This document shows, one piece after another, positions 1 to 7,639 of a stretch of 64,000 nt of DNA. The stretch is from Amycolatopsis thermophila (GTDB lineage Bacteria > Actinomycetota > Actinomycetes > Mycobacteriales > Pseudonocardiaceae), in contig NZ_JAUSUT010000001.1 in assembly GCF_030814215.1 (NCBI RefSeq), positions 3,968,001 through 4,032,000 on the forward strand, read 5' to 3'. Position numbers and translations under genes: made by a program. The number at the start of each line of letters is the position of its first letter. Positions within the stretch are counted from its first letter, which is position 1. The notes beneath the pieces are model-generated. The model had not been told where the DNA came from. It ran no database searches and saw only the letters and a list, made by a program, of their open reading frames with translations.

Positions 1-208
1 GGTCCTGCTCGACAACTTCACCCCCGAGCAGTGCGCGGAAGCGGTGCGCCGCAAGGACGAGCTGTCGCCCAAGACCCGGCTCGAGGCCTCCGGCGGCCTG
101 CGGCTGCCCCACGCGCGCGCCTACGCCGAGACCGGCGTGGACTACCTGTCGGTCGGCGCGCTGACCCATTCCTCGCCCGCGCTCGACCTCGGGATGGATC
201 TCCGCTGA
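1..208 (+). CDS. nadC: Nicotinate-nucleotide diphosphorylase (carboxylating), C-terminal part
   Basis: Only the last 68 codons are present; the gene begins before the window. NadC joins quinolinate and PRPP to give nicotinate mononucleotide in NAD synthesis. The visible segment has the family C-terminal pattern: LLDNF, then the LEASGG strand of the alpha/beta barrel and a final VDYLSVGALTHS phosphate-binding segment ending in DLGMDLR and TGA at 206-208. It matches the family C terminus in length and order. The sensor kinase gene begins 61 bp later with its own ribosome site, so co-transcription is possible but not shown. Confidence 0.93.
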   Translation, partial: VLLDNFTPEQCAEAVRRKDELSPKTRLEASGGLRLPHARAYAETGVDYLSVGALTHSSPALDLGMDLR

Positions 209-269
209 ACCTTGTCCCTCCTTCCCCGGGCTTGCTATGACTAGGGGTCCGGGGGAGGAAGGAACGGGC

Positions 270-1559
270 ATGGCGGCCAACTTCCTGCTGACCTTGCTGA
301 GCAAGGGTGCGGGAGTGCTGGCGTCCACGCCCCCCGAACTGCCGGACGAGATCGACGATCCGGAGCCGGTGTCCGCGCTCCGGCGGATCGGCGCCGTCGC
401 CGCGAGCAGCACCGACGGTCCGCGGTCGTCACTGATGGTGCGCGCGACGCGCTACGCCGTGCTGCTGCCGCTCGTCTACCGCATCGGGACGCTGCCGATC
501 GCGTGGGTGTGGCTCGTCGCCGCCTACGGCCCGCTGCCCGCGGCGACGATCGTGGCGTGGGTGGGGGTGGTGGCGAACCTGGCCGGGCTGGTGTGGGTGC
601 TGCGGGTGCCCGACCGCGACGGGCGCACGACCCGGCTGGTGCTGGGCGCGGATCTGGTGTTCGCGCTGGCGGGCGGGGTGCTGGTGAGCGCGGTCGCGCC
701 GGCGTCGCTGTACTGGGCGGCGGCGTGGATACCGTTCCTGAACTGGACCGGGACGGTCGGGCTGTGGACGATGTGCCGCGGGGTGCCGGCGGGGGTGACG
801 CTGGTGGTGCTGGGCGTGCCGGTCCAGCTGGGACTGCTCGCGCTCGGCGGCCAGCTGCCGATGTGGGTGCCCGCGCTCATCGGCGGTACGGGCACGGCGC
901 TGGTTGCGGTGGTCGTGGCGGCCGGGACGCTGGTGCTGCTGGGCGTGGCGACGCGGCTGGCGCTGGCGATCGGCATGCGGCTCGGGGTGTCCGGCGAGCG
1001 GGCGCGGACGGAGCGCGCGCTGCACGACACGGTGTTGCAGGCGCTCGAAGCGATGGCGATGCGCGGCCCGGGTGACGCGGACGATCCCGCGGGCGCGCTG
1101 GCGCGGGTGCGTGCGCAGGCCCGGGCACAGGCAGGGGAGGTGCGTCGCGGGATCGGGGCACCCGGTGGGCAGGGCGAGGGGCTGGCCGCGGAGCTGACCG
1201 GGCTGGCGACCGAGATGGCGCGAGAGGGGCTGCGGGCGAAGCTGGCGCTGACCGACCTGGCCGGCGACACCCTGACCGAAGCCCGGCGAGCGGCCGTCCG
1301 CGACGCGGCCCGCGAGGCGCTGCGGAACACGCTGAAACACGCCGGCACCCGGGAAGTCGTGATACGCCTGGCCGAACACGACGGCGGGATCGCCGTGGTG
1401 ATCCGCGACCACGGCGTCGGCTACGACGAGGACCAGCGACCCGCGGGCTTCGGGGTGAGCTCGTCGATGAAGGCGCGGCTCACCGAGGCCGGCGGCTGGT
1501 GCCGGATCGACTCGAAGCCTGGGCACGGCACGCGGGTGACGTTGTGGGTGCCGCGGTAG
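270..1559 (+). CDS. Membrane sensor histidine kinase, NarL/DegS (HisKA_3) type
   Basis: A 429-residue two-component sensor kinase. An in-frame ATG exists at 237, but the ATG at 270 follows a GGAGGAAGGA ribosome site and is preferred. Residues about 55-240 form several hydrophobic segments with little outside the membrane. Next comes the dimerisation helix ERALHDTVLQALEAMA with phospho-acceptor His near residue 252, the N box EALRNTLKHA (Asn ~353), and ATP-lid motifs DHGVGYD (Asp ~380) and GFGVSSSM. Kinases of this type pair with LuxR/NarL regulators, and the nearest one is at 5765-6400. I infer that the two are a cognate pair pushed apart by insertions. The signal is unknown. Confidence 0.85.
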   Translation: MAANFLLTLLSKGAGVLASTPPELPDEIDDPEPVSALRRIGAVAASSTDGPRSSLMVRATRYAVLLPLVYRIGTLPIAWVWLVAAYGPLPAATIVAWVGVVANLAGLVWVLRVPDRDGRTTRLVLGADLVFALAGGVLVSAVAPASLYWAAAWIPFLNWTGTVGLWTMCRGVPAGVTLVVLGVPVQLGLLALGGQLPMWVPALIGGTGTALVAVVVAAGTLVLLGVATRLALAIGMRLGVSGERARTERALHDTVLQALEAMAMRGPGDADDPAGALARVRAQARAQAGEVRRGIGAPGGQGEGLAAELTGLATEMAREGLRAKLALTDLAGDTLTEARRAAVRDAAREALRNTLKHAGTREVVIRLAEHDGGIAVVIRDHGVGYDEDQRPAGFGVSSSMKARLTEAGGWCRIDSKPGHGTRVTLWVPR

Positions 1560-1560
1560 C

Positions 1561-1620
1561 TGCGGCGCGGGTGTCGCCCTTCTCGTCCGGCAGGACCTCG
1601 GAGTAGGCCAGCCGGGAGTC
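1561..1620 (-). mobile_element. Remnant of integrase-core (IS481-like) transposase
   Basis: Twenty codons on the minus strand read SRLAYSEVLPDEKGDT, which resembles the SRLAYTEALPDEKART stretch just after the first catalytic Asp of IS481-type transposases. No flanking transposase sequence is recognisable. A second scrap with the same PDEKGDT core lies at 4550-4582. The two share 25 of 27 bases and lie in the same orientation on the two sides of the ribD/ROK/IS5 segment. This is a scar, not a gene. Confidence 0.55.
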
Positions 1621-1650
1621 TTTTCACGTCCCTAGCGCATTTCGCCCGCG

Positions 1651-2721
1651 CTACCAGGGCAGGTGCGCGTTCGTCTGCTTGACCAGCTCCGCCAGCTCAG
1701 GCAGTTCCCGCACCTCGCGGCCCGCGGCGCGCAGCGTTTCCGCCCCGACGCAGTCCACGAACAGGTTCGGCTCGCGCCAGGCGAACACCACCCGCGGGAT
1801 GCCGGCGTCGAGGATGTGCTGCGTGCACGAAACGGGCCGGGAGGCCCGCGCGCTGCACGGTTCCAGCGACGTGTAGATCGTCGCCCCGTCGAGCGGGTCG
1901 CCGGGCCGCAGCTTCGCGATCGCCACTTCTTCCGCGTGGTCGTGCGGGTCCGTCTCGCCCGAATAGCCCGTGGCCAGCACCTCGTCGTCCGCGGAGACCA
2001 CGATCGCTCCCACGCGGAACGTCGTCGACGGCGGGCACCGCTCCGCCAGTGCGATCGCCTCCCGCAGCCGCGCGTGATCCCTCGCCGCCTGGCCCAGGTG
2101 GTAGCGCATGAACACCACGTCACCGATCCGGCGCGTCTCGGTCAGCTGCAGGCGCCCCGGCGGGAACCGGCCGGGGCCGACGAACCGCGGCGCCGCCGCC
2201 TCGCCCACGAACACCGGCGCGATCGCCAGGTGCAGCTCGTCGACCACGCCCGCCGTGAGGAACAGCGTGTGGACCGCCCCGCCGCCCTCCACCATCAGCC
2301 GCTCCACGCCGCGCCCGGCCAGATCGGCCAGCACGTGGTGCAGGTCGAGGGGATCACCGCCGTCCACGACCGTCGCCACCGCGCCCAGCCGCGAGCGCAC
2401 CCCCGGAACCGCCGCGGACGGGGTGTAGACCAGCTTCTCGACGTCCCCGGTGGTGAAGAAGTTCGCCGCGGGGTCGAGGTCGCCGCTCTCGGTGATGGTG
2501 ACCTTCGCCGGGGTCGCGCGCCCGGACCGCACCAGCAGCCGCGGGTTGTCGGTGCGGATCGTGCCCGCGCCCACCAGGATGGCGTCCACGCTCGCGCGCA
2601 CGTCGTCGACGCGCGCGAAGTCCTCCTCGTTGGACAGCAGGAGCCGCCGGTCGCTGGTGTCGTCGAGGTAGCCGTCCAGGGAGACCGCCGCGGAGGCGAG
2701 GACGTAAGGTCGCCGGGTCAC
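1651..2721 (-). CDS. RibD-like bifunctional protein with reductase first, deaminase second
   Basis: A 356-residue protein. The N-terminal ~220 residues match the RibD C-terminal reductase (dihydrofolate-reductase-like) fold: SLDGYLDD, then VGAGTIRTDNPRL for NADPH/substrate binding and VEGGGAVHTLF. The C-terminal ~130 residues are a zinc deaminase with HAE and PCSARASRPVSC. Together these are the two steps of riboflavin synthesis that convert the diaminopyrimidine, but classical RibD has deaminase first. The GTG at 2721 begins VTRRPYVLASAAVSLDG, and the longer open frame upstream lacks family similarity. It is divergent from the ROK gene. No other riboflavin genes are near, so a role in a side pathway or nucleotide repair is possible. 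Confidence 0.8.
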   Translation of the reverse strand: MTRRPYVLASAAVSLDGYLDDTSDRRLLLSNEEDFARVDDVRASVDAILVGAGTIRTDNPRLLVRSGRATPAKVTITESGDLDPAANFFTTGDVEKLVYTPSAAVPGVRSRLGAVATVVDGGDPLDLHHVLADLAGRGVERLMVEGGGAVHTLFLTAGVVDELHLAIAPVFVGEAAAPRFVGPGRFPPGRLQLTETRRIGDVVFMRYHLGQAARDHARLREAIALAERCPPSTTFRVGAIVVSADDEVLATGYSGETDPHDHAEEVAIAKLRPGDPLDGATIYTSLEPCSARASRPVSCTQHILDAGIPRVVFAWREPNLFVDCVGAETLRAAGREVRELPELAELVKQTNAHLPW

Positions 2722-2824
2722 CTGCCGGAGTCTGCCATCCCGGATGGCGGACCGCGTTGACACCGGAGTCCGCGGGCACTTTCGTGCAGGGTGGAACCGT
2801 TCACCGGGCGCTGGGGGTCGAGCT

Positions 2825-3865
2825 GTGTCGAACGCCGCCGCGGTGTTGGCCGCGATCAGGCGCGAGGGACCGTTGTCGCGCGCCGCGATCGCCGAGCTGA
2901 CGTCGCTGAGCATGCCGACGGTCAGCCGTCAGGTCGCCGCGCTCACCGAGGCCCGGCTGGTCCGCGACGTGCCCGACCTGGCGCGGGTCGGCGCGGTCGG
3001 CCGCCCGCGGGTGCCGGTCGACATCGACGACACCGTCCTGGCCGCGTGCGGGGTGCACGTCGGCGTCCGCACCACCACGTTCGGTCTCGTCGACCTGCGC
3101 GGACGGCTGGTCGGCAGCGAGCGGGTCTCCACGCCGCGGGGCAGCGCCGAAGACGGTCTGGCGTTCCTCGCCGCGAAGGTCCGCGCGTTCCTGCGCCGCT
3201 GGCGGGACCGCCGGGTCGTCGGGCTGGGGCTCGCCACCGGCGGCCAGGTCGACGTCGCCCGCGGGCTGGTCACGCACGAACGGCTGGGCTGGCACCGCGT
3301 CCCCGCCGGCACCGTGCTGTCGCGCGGGACCGGGCTGCCGGTCCACGTCGACGGTCACGTGCCCGCGATGGCGCACGCCGAACTGCTCTTCGGCGAGGGC
3401 AAGCAGTACCCGAGCCTGCTCTACTTCTACGCCCGCCAGGTGGTCGGCGCCGCGATCGTCGTCGACGGCGTCCTGCACCGCGGGCCCGGCCAGGCCGGGA
3501 CGATCGCGCACCTGCCGATCGGCGGCGACGTGCGGTGCCCGTGCGGGCGCACCGGCTGCCTCGAGGCGACGATCAACGCCCAGACCGACCGGGGCGCCTT
3601 CGCCGAGCGGGCCGCGACGATGGGCCGTGCGGTGGCGATCCTGCGCGACCTCGTCAACCCCGACCACGTCGTCCTCGGCGGCCAGAACATCACCGACGCG
3701 CCCGAGCACCTGGCGACCCTGCTGCACACCTTCGCGGCGACGACGGCGCTGCCCGGGACCGACCTGGTGACGGTCACCAGGTTCGGCCCGGACGTGCAGG
3801 CCGTCGCCGCGTGCACCGGCGTCCTGGCCGGCGTCTACACCGACCCGACCCCGTTGATGGACTAG
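2825..3865 (+). CDS. ROK-family transcriptional regulator
   Basis: A 346-residue sugar-sensing type regulator. The N terminus has a winged helix-turn-helix (GPLSRAAIAELTSLSMPTVSRQVAAL). The rest is a ROK domain with the zinc finger CPCGRTGC followed by LEA. ROK repressors usually bind a sugar or sugar phosphate and control a nearby transport or catabolic operon; no such operon is present here. The frame is open back to an ATG at 2744, but a TTGACA-like -35 (2757-2762) lies inside that extension, and the GTG at 2825 follows GGGGGTCGAG, so 2825 is preferred. The downstream neighbour is a dead transposase, so the target genes may have been lost or lie elsewhere. Confidence 0.8.
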   Translation: MSNAAAVLAAIRREGPLSRAAIAELTSLSMPTVSRQVAALTEARLVRDVPDLARVGAVGRPRVPVDIDDTVLAACGVHVGVRTTTFGLVDLRGRLVGSERVSTPRGSAEDGLAFLAAKVRAFLRRWRDRRVVGLGLATGGQVDVARGLVTHERLGWHRVPAGTVLSRGTGLPVHVDGHVPAMAHAELLFGEGKQYPSLLYFYARQVVGAAIVVDGVLHRGPGQAGTIAHLPIGGDVRCPCGRTGCLEATINAQTDRGAFAERAATMGRAVAILRDLVNPDHVVLGGQNITDAPEHLATLLHTFAATTALPGTDLVTVTRFGPDVQAVAACTGVLAGVYTDPTPLMD

Positions 3866-3911
3866 GTGATGCCCTCGAAGTCGGTGATTCGACCTGGTTT
3901 GATCTTGGGTT

Positions 3912-4535
3912 GTGGTGCGTCGGCATGAGTTGTCTGATGAGCAGTGGCAGGTGATCGAGCCGTTGCTGCCGGTGTCGGAGACGAAGGGACACAACCGGTT
4001 CTGGCGCTGGTCACGCACCGGCACTCTGTCCGCCCTGGTGGGCGCAGGTTCGTGTGATCGCCGAGGCGGTTGACGAACTCGACCGCGAGGTCTCGGTCGA
4101 TTCCAGCATCGTGCGGGCGCATGAGCACGCTGCCGATCCACCTCGCCTGCGACGGCCACGGACGGTCCTTGTCGATCCTGTTGACCGGCGGCAACGTCTA
4201 CGACTGCACCCTGTTCCCGCAGGTCAGGGCAGGCATCGACGTCCGCCGGCCGGGCCCGGGCCGTCCGCCGACCCGGTCGAGCAGGGGTCTGGCCGACAAG
4301 GGCTACTCCAGCCGCGCCATCCGCTCTTACCGGCGCCGACGGCGCATCCCAGCGACCATTCCCGAACGCCGGGACCAGCAGGCCAACCGGCCGCGCTGCC
4401 TACACACGCCGCACCATCATCGAACGATGCGTCAACCGCCTCAAACAGTTCCGCGCCATCGCCACCCGATTCGACAAGACCGCCACCTCCTACCGGAGCA
4501 CGATCGACCTGGCCACACTGCTCAGCTGGCGTTGA
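3912..4535 (+). pseudogene. Broken IS5-family transposase
   Basis: The pieces of an IS5-family DDE transposase lie in order but in different frames. At 3912 the N terminus reads RRHELSDEQWQVIEPLLP. Around 4054 comes VIAEAVDELDREVSVDSS, then IHLACDGHGRSLSILLTGGN and ADKGYSSRAIRSYRRRR, and finally ERCVNRLKQFRAIATRFDKT ending at a TGA at 4533. The stretch that normally joins the SSIVRAH and IHLACDG motifs is deleted and at least three frameshifts are present, so no active enzyme is made. No convincing terminal inverted repeats were found. It starts 46 bp after the ROK stop codon. Confidence 0.85.
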
Positions 4536-4549
4536 GGACAGGGCCTAGG

Positions 4550-4582
4550 GGTACCGGCGCAGGTGTCCCCCTTCTCGTCCGG
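4550..4582 (-). mobile_element. Second short transposase scrap (PDEKGDT)
   Basis: Eleven minus-strand codons read PDEKGDTCAGT. The DNA is nearly identical to the scrap near 1565-1591 and has the same orientation. It sits between the IS5 remnant and the eccE stop codon. I interpret it as part of the same kind of decayed integrase-core transposase, though it is very short. Confidence 0.4.
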
Positions 4583-4612
4583 ACCGGCGACGGCGCCGAT
4601 CTTCACGACCGG

Positions 4613-5680
4613 TCAGCGGGGCAGCGCGAGCGGCAGCGTGCGCCGCACGGCGGAGGCGTGCCGCCCGTACAACGGGACGACCGGCACGTCGAGGTCGCGG
4701 GCGCGCGGCGGGCGCCGCGTACCGGCCATCCGCAGCGTCACGTCCTCGGCCAGCCGCCCGAAGCGGGTGCGCCGCAGCGTGCAGGAGGCGACGGTCATCG
4801 CCGCGTCCGCTGCGGTCGCCGTCAGCAGCACGGGCACGTCGTCCCGGGTCAGCGGCGCGAACCCGGCCTGGGCCGCGCTGCCCGCCGACCACGCCCGCCA
4901 GCCGTCGGTCACCCGGGTGCGGGCCGGGAACTCCGTGCCGAGGCTGGCGCGCAGCTCGGTGGCCAGCTCGCCGACCTCCAGCAGCGTGCTCCCGTACCCG
5001 GCCTTGGCGAGCGCACCCATCAGCGCCAGCGCGGCACGCGTGGTGGCCCGCAGCTCGCCTGGCTCGCCCCCACCGCGAGCCAGCGCGGCCAGCGGGGCCT
5101 CGCTCGACCGGTACCGCACCGCCACCAGGTAGGTGCGCTCGCCGTAGCTGGTGCGCACCAGCAGTTGCGCACCGGCCAGCGGGATCTCCGGGTTGTCGCA
5201 CGCCGCGCGCATCAGGTCGAGCACCTTCGCGACATCGGGCTCGACCCCCTCACGCAGCCGGATGACCGCCGTCCAGCCGTCCCCGACCCCGGCCACCCCG
5301 AACCGGTTGCCCGCGCGGTCGACGTGCTGCCGGAGCCGGAAGTCGTGCGCGAGCACGCGCAGCGGGTCCGGAGCCAGGCGGCGTTCGTCGTGCTGCAGCA
5401 GCCGGAACGACACCCAGGTCAGCGCCCACCCGGCGAGGTGCCTGCCGGCGAACCGGACCGAGGTCGCGGCGATCACCACCAGCGCCAGGACGGTGACGAC
5501 GACCTTCGCGGGCAACGCGTCCTCGACCGCGAGCAGCACCGCGATCAGCGCGCATTCCCACACCGCGACCTGGGCGAAGGAGATGGGCAGCAGGAAGGGC
5601 GCCAAGGTGGTCCGGCGGGGCCGGTGTGCTCGGGGTCCCGTCCCGCCACCGGCGGAGACCCCCGCGTCGGCAGCGGTCAA
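4613..5680 (-). CDS. eccE: Type VII secretion protein EccE
   Basis: A 355-residue protein with two adjacent hydrophobic helices near the N terminus (PFLLPISFAQVAVWECALIA and a second starting KVVVTVLALVVIAATS), followed by a large soluble domain with the EccE-typical WVSFRLLQHDE and DGWTAVIRL stretches. EccE is a membrane component at the edge of ESX secretion pores. The start is a TTG at 5680 preceded by AAGGAG on the minus strand; an upstream open extension overlaps the divergent response-regulator gene and is unlikely. No other ESX gene (eccB, eccC, eccD, mycP, esx) is in the window, so this is an orphan that may complete a system encoded elsewhere. Confidence 0.75.
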   Translation of the reverse strand: MTAADAGVSAGGGTGPRAHRPRRTTLAPFLLPISFAQVAVWECALIAVLLAVEDALPAKVVVTVLALVVIAATSVRFAGRHLAGWALTWVSFRLLQHDERRLAPDPLRVLAHDFRLRQHVDRAGNRFGVAGVGDGWTAVIRLREGVEPDVAKVLDLMRAACDNPEIPLAGAQLLVRTSYGERTYLVAVRYRSSEAPLAALARGGGEPGELRATTRAALALMGALAKAGYGSTLLEVGELATELRASLGTEFPARTRVTDGWRAWSAGSAAQAGFAPLTRDDVPVLLTATAADAAMTVASCTLRRTRFGRLAEDVTLRMAGTRRPPRARDLDVPVVPLYGRHASAVRRTLPLALPR

Positions 5681-5764
5681 CTCGCTTCTCCTTGCTCCTG
5701 GTACAGAATAACCGGGGAACCGGCTTTCGCTGCCGGGAAAAATGCCCACAGGGAGCGAGGCGAC

Positions 5765-6400
5765 ATGGCCGCGAGCGAGGGCGGGCCCATCCGGGTCGGC
5801 GTCGTCGAGGACCACCCGCTGTACCGCTACGCGGTCGCGAACGTCCTGTCCGAAGCGCCCGGCATCGAACTGGGGCCCGTCGCGGAGTCGGTCGCGGACT
5901 TCGCCGCGGCGCACGAGCCCGCCGGGTGCGTCGTCGTGCTCGACCTCAAGCTGCGCGGCGTCACCGACTCGCAGGCGGTCCAGGAGATCGTGCGCCTGGG
6001 GCACAACGTGCTCGTGGTGTCCGCGCACGCCGGGCAGGAGGAGGTGCTGGGCGCGATCTCCGCGGGCGCTCGCGGTTACCTGTCCAAGGACGCCGACGGC
6101 GACGACATCGTGCGCGCGGTCCGCGAGATCGCGGCGGGCAACTCCTACGTCTCGCCGACGCTCGCGTCCTACCTGCTCGACTCGACGCGCCCGCGGGCGG
6201 GCGTGAAGAGCGTGCTGTCCGACCGGGAGCGGCAGGTGCTGTCGCTGGTCGCGGCGGGGGAGCGGGACGCCGACATCGCCGAGGCCATGTCGATCAGCGT
6301 CCGCACCGTCCGCAGCTACCTGGACCGGATCCGCGACAAGACGGGCCGCCGCCGCCGGCCGGAACTCACCCGCCTGGCGATCGAGGAAGGGATGGCCTAG
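5765..6400 (+). CDS. NarL/LuxR-type response regulator
   Basis: A 211-residue response regulator. The receiver domain (residues ~10-125) has the acidic pair VVEDHPL, phospho-acceptor Asp near residue 60 (VVVLDLKLRG), the switch Ser in VVSAHA and Lys in YLSKDA. The C-terminal LuxR helix-turn-helix is LSDRERQVLSLVAAGERDADIAEAMSISVRTVRSYLDRIRDK. The ATG at 5765 follows GGGAGCGAGG. It is divergent from eccE across an 84-bp gap. The likely partner kinase is at 270-1559, about 4.2 kb away, which is an unusual separation. Confidence 0.88.
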   Translation: MAASEGGPIRVGVVEDHPLYRYAVANVLSEAPGIELGPVAESVADFAAAHEPAGCVVVLDLKLRGVTDSQAVQEIVRLGHNVLVVSAHAGQEEVLGAISAGARGYLSKDADGDDIVRAVREIAAGNSYVSPTLASYLLDSTRPRAGVKSVLSDRERQVLSLVAAGERDADIAEAMSISVRTVRSYLDRIRDKTGRRRRPELTRLAIEEGMA

Positions 6401-6429
6401 CGCCGGTCTCCGCGGTGATCGGCCTCCGA

Positions 6430-6762
6430 TCAGGGCTCGATGACCAGGGCGGCGATCCTTCCCTCCCGCAGGGTGAAGCGGTACCGCAGGTCGACGACGT
6501 TGCCGGGGAAGTCGCCCTCCAGACGGTGGGTCGCCACGTAGTGGTCGTCGTCGACGCGTTCGGTGGCGATGAGCGTGGTGGTGTAGGTGTACCCACCGCC
6601 CGCCCGCTGGAGCCAGTCGCGGATCTCGGCCGGTCCCCGGTGGATGTGGCCCTCGTCGGTGACGGTCGCGTCGTCGGTGAACCGTCCCAGCGCGGTCTCG
6701 GTGTCGCGGGAGGAGTGGGCGGCCAGGTACGAGGTGATCACTTCGGGAAGTGCGATGGTCAT
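6430..6762 (-). CDS. SnoaL-like / NTF2-fold protein
   Basis: A 110-residue single-domain protein of the SnoaL-like (NTF2 superfamily) type: an N-terminal helix pair (ITSYLAAHSSRDTETALGRF), then DDATVTDEGHIHRGPAEIRDWL and a beta sheet ending with YRFTLREGRIAALVIEP. Such proteins are small isomerases, hydratases or ligand carriers; the sequence does not tell which. It starts 14 bp after the SDR stop codon and is almost certainly in the same operon, under the MerR-controlled promoter. Confidence 0.72.
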   Translation of the reverse strand: MTIALPEVITSYLAAHSSRDTETALGRFTDDATVTDEGHIHRGPAEIRDWLQRAGGGYTYTTTLIATERVDDDHYVATHRLEGDFPGNVVDLRYRFTLREGRIAALVIEP

Positions 6763-6776
6763 GACTGCTCCGTTCG

Positions 6777-7559
6777 TCAGCCGACGGTGGGGACGGTCCC
6801 GCCGTCGATGGTGTATTCGCCGCCGGTGATGGCGGCCGCGCGGTCGGAAACGAGGAACGCGACGAGTTCGGCCACCTCGGCGGGCTCGGCCGGGCGGCCG
6901 AGCGGGATGCCGCCGAGGGAATCCATGAGCCGCGACAGCGCCTGCTCCGGGGAGCAGCGGTGCGCGGCGGACATCCGTTCGATCAGGGCGTCGGCCGCGC
7001 TCGTCCGGATGAACCCGGGCGAGACGACGTTGACGCGGACACCCCGCGGGCCGACCTCGTTGGCGAGTCCCTTGCTGTAGGTGGTGAGCGCGGCCTTGGC
7101 GGCGGCGTACCCGAGTGTCCCGTCGTACAACGGAAGGCGCCGCTGGATGGACGAAACGTGCACCACCGCGCCGCGGCCGGCCTCCAGCATCGCCGGGAGC
7201 AGGGTGCGGTCCAGGCGGACGGCGGCCAGCAGGTTGAGCCGCAGCTCGGTGTCCCAGTCCCGGTCGGTGAGCACGGCGAACCCGCCGGGCGGCGCGCTGG
7301 ACCCGCCGAGTGTGTGCACGAGGATGTCCACCCCGCCGAGCTCCTGGCGCACACCCTCGGCGACGGTGGCGATGCCTTCCGGGGTGGTGAGGTCGGCGCG
7401 GCGGAACAAGCCGGCGCCGGGCGGGCGGGTGCGCGCGACCGAGAGGACCGTCGCCCCGCGGTCGCGCAGGCGGGAGGCGATGGCGGCGCCGGTGCCCTTG
7501 CTCGCGCCGGTGACGACGGCTCGCCGGCCGTCGAGCCGTTCGGTTGTCGGGTTCGTCAT
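6777..7559 (-). CDS. Short-chain dehydrogenase/reductase (SDR)
   Basis: A 260-residue classical SDR. It has the Rossmann motif [12 protein letters not shown] near the N terminus, the catalytic Ser in [19 protein letters not shown] with Tyr and Lys, and a C-terminal [11 protein letters not shown]. The substrate is unknown. The ATG at 7559 lies 6 nt from a -10-like CACGCT in a promoter with a 19-bp spacer, so the mRNA is probably leaderless. It is the first gene of a two-gene operon with the SnoaL-like protein, divergent from the MerR regulator. Confidence 0.85.
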   Translation of the reverse strand: MTNPTTERLDGRRAVVTGASKGTGAAIASRLRDRGATVLSVARTRPPGAGLFRRADLTTPEGIATVAEGVRQELGGVDILVHTLGGSSAPPGGFAVLTDRDWDTELRLNLLAAVRLDRTLLPAMLEAGRGAVVHVSSIQRRLPLYDGTLGYAAAKAALTTYSKGLANEVGPRGVRVNVVSPGFIRTSAADALIERMSAAHRCSPEQALSRLMDSLGGIPLGRPAEPAEVAELVAFLVSDRAAAITGGEYTIDGGTVPTVG

Positions 7560-7565
7560 GCCCCG

Positions 7566-7596
7566 AGCGTGTGGTCTCTCCCGGGGCGAGGGTCAA
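7566..7596 (-). promoter_or_regulatory. MerR-type promoter of the SDR operon
   Basis: On the minus strand TTGACC (7596-7591) is followed by a 19-bp spacer and CACGCT (7571-7566). Six bases later comes the SDR start codon. The spacer carries the imperfect dyad CTCTCCCGGGGCGAG. A 19-bp spacer with an internal dyad is the hallmark of promoters that MerR regulators twist into activity. Confidence 0.7.
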
Positions 7597-7602
7597 GCGC
7601 GG

Positions 7603-7633
7603 TCGACTCTCCCCCGGGGAGAGGGTGCACAGT
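7603..7633 (+). promoter_or_regulatory. MerR autoregulatory promoter/operator
   Basis: TCGACT (7603-7608), a 19-bp spacer and CACAGT (7628-7633) precede the merR ATG by 6 nt. Across the -35 and spacer lies a perfect palindrome, CTCTCCCCCGGGGAGAG (7607-7623, 8-bp arms). It is the strong counterpart of the dyad in the divergent promoter; the dyad centres are about 32 bp apart, close to three helical turns. Confidence 0.72.
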
Positions 7634-7639
7634 GGCGGT

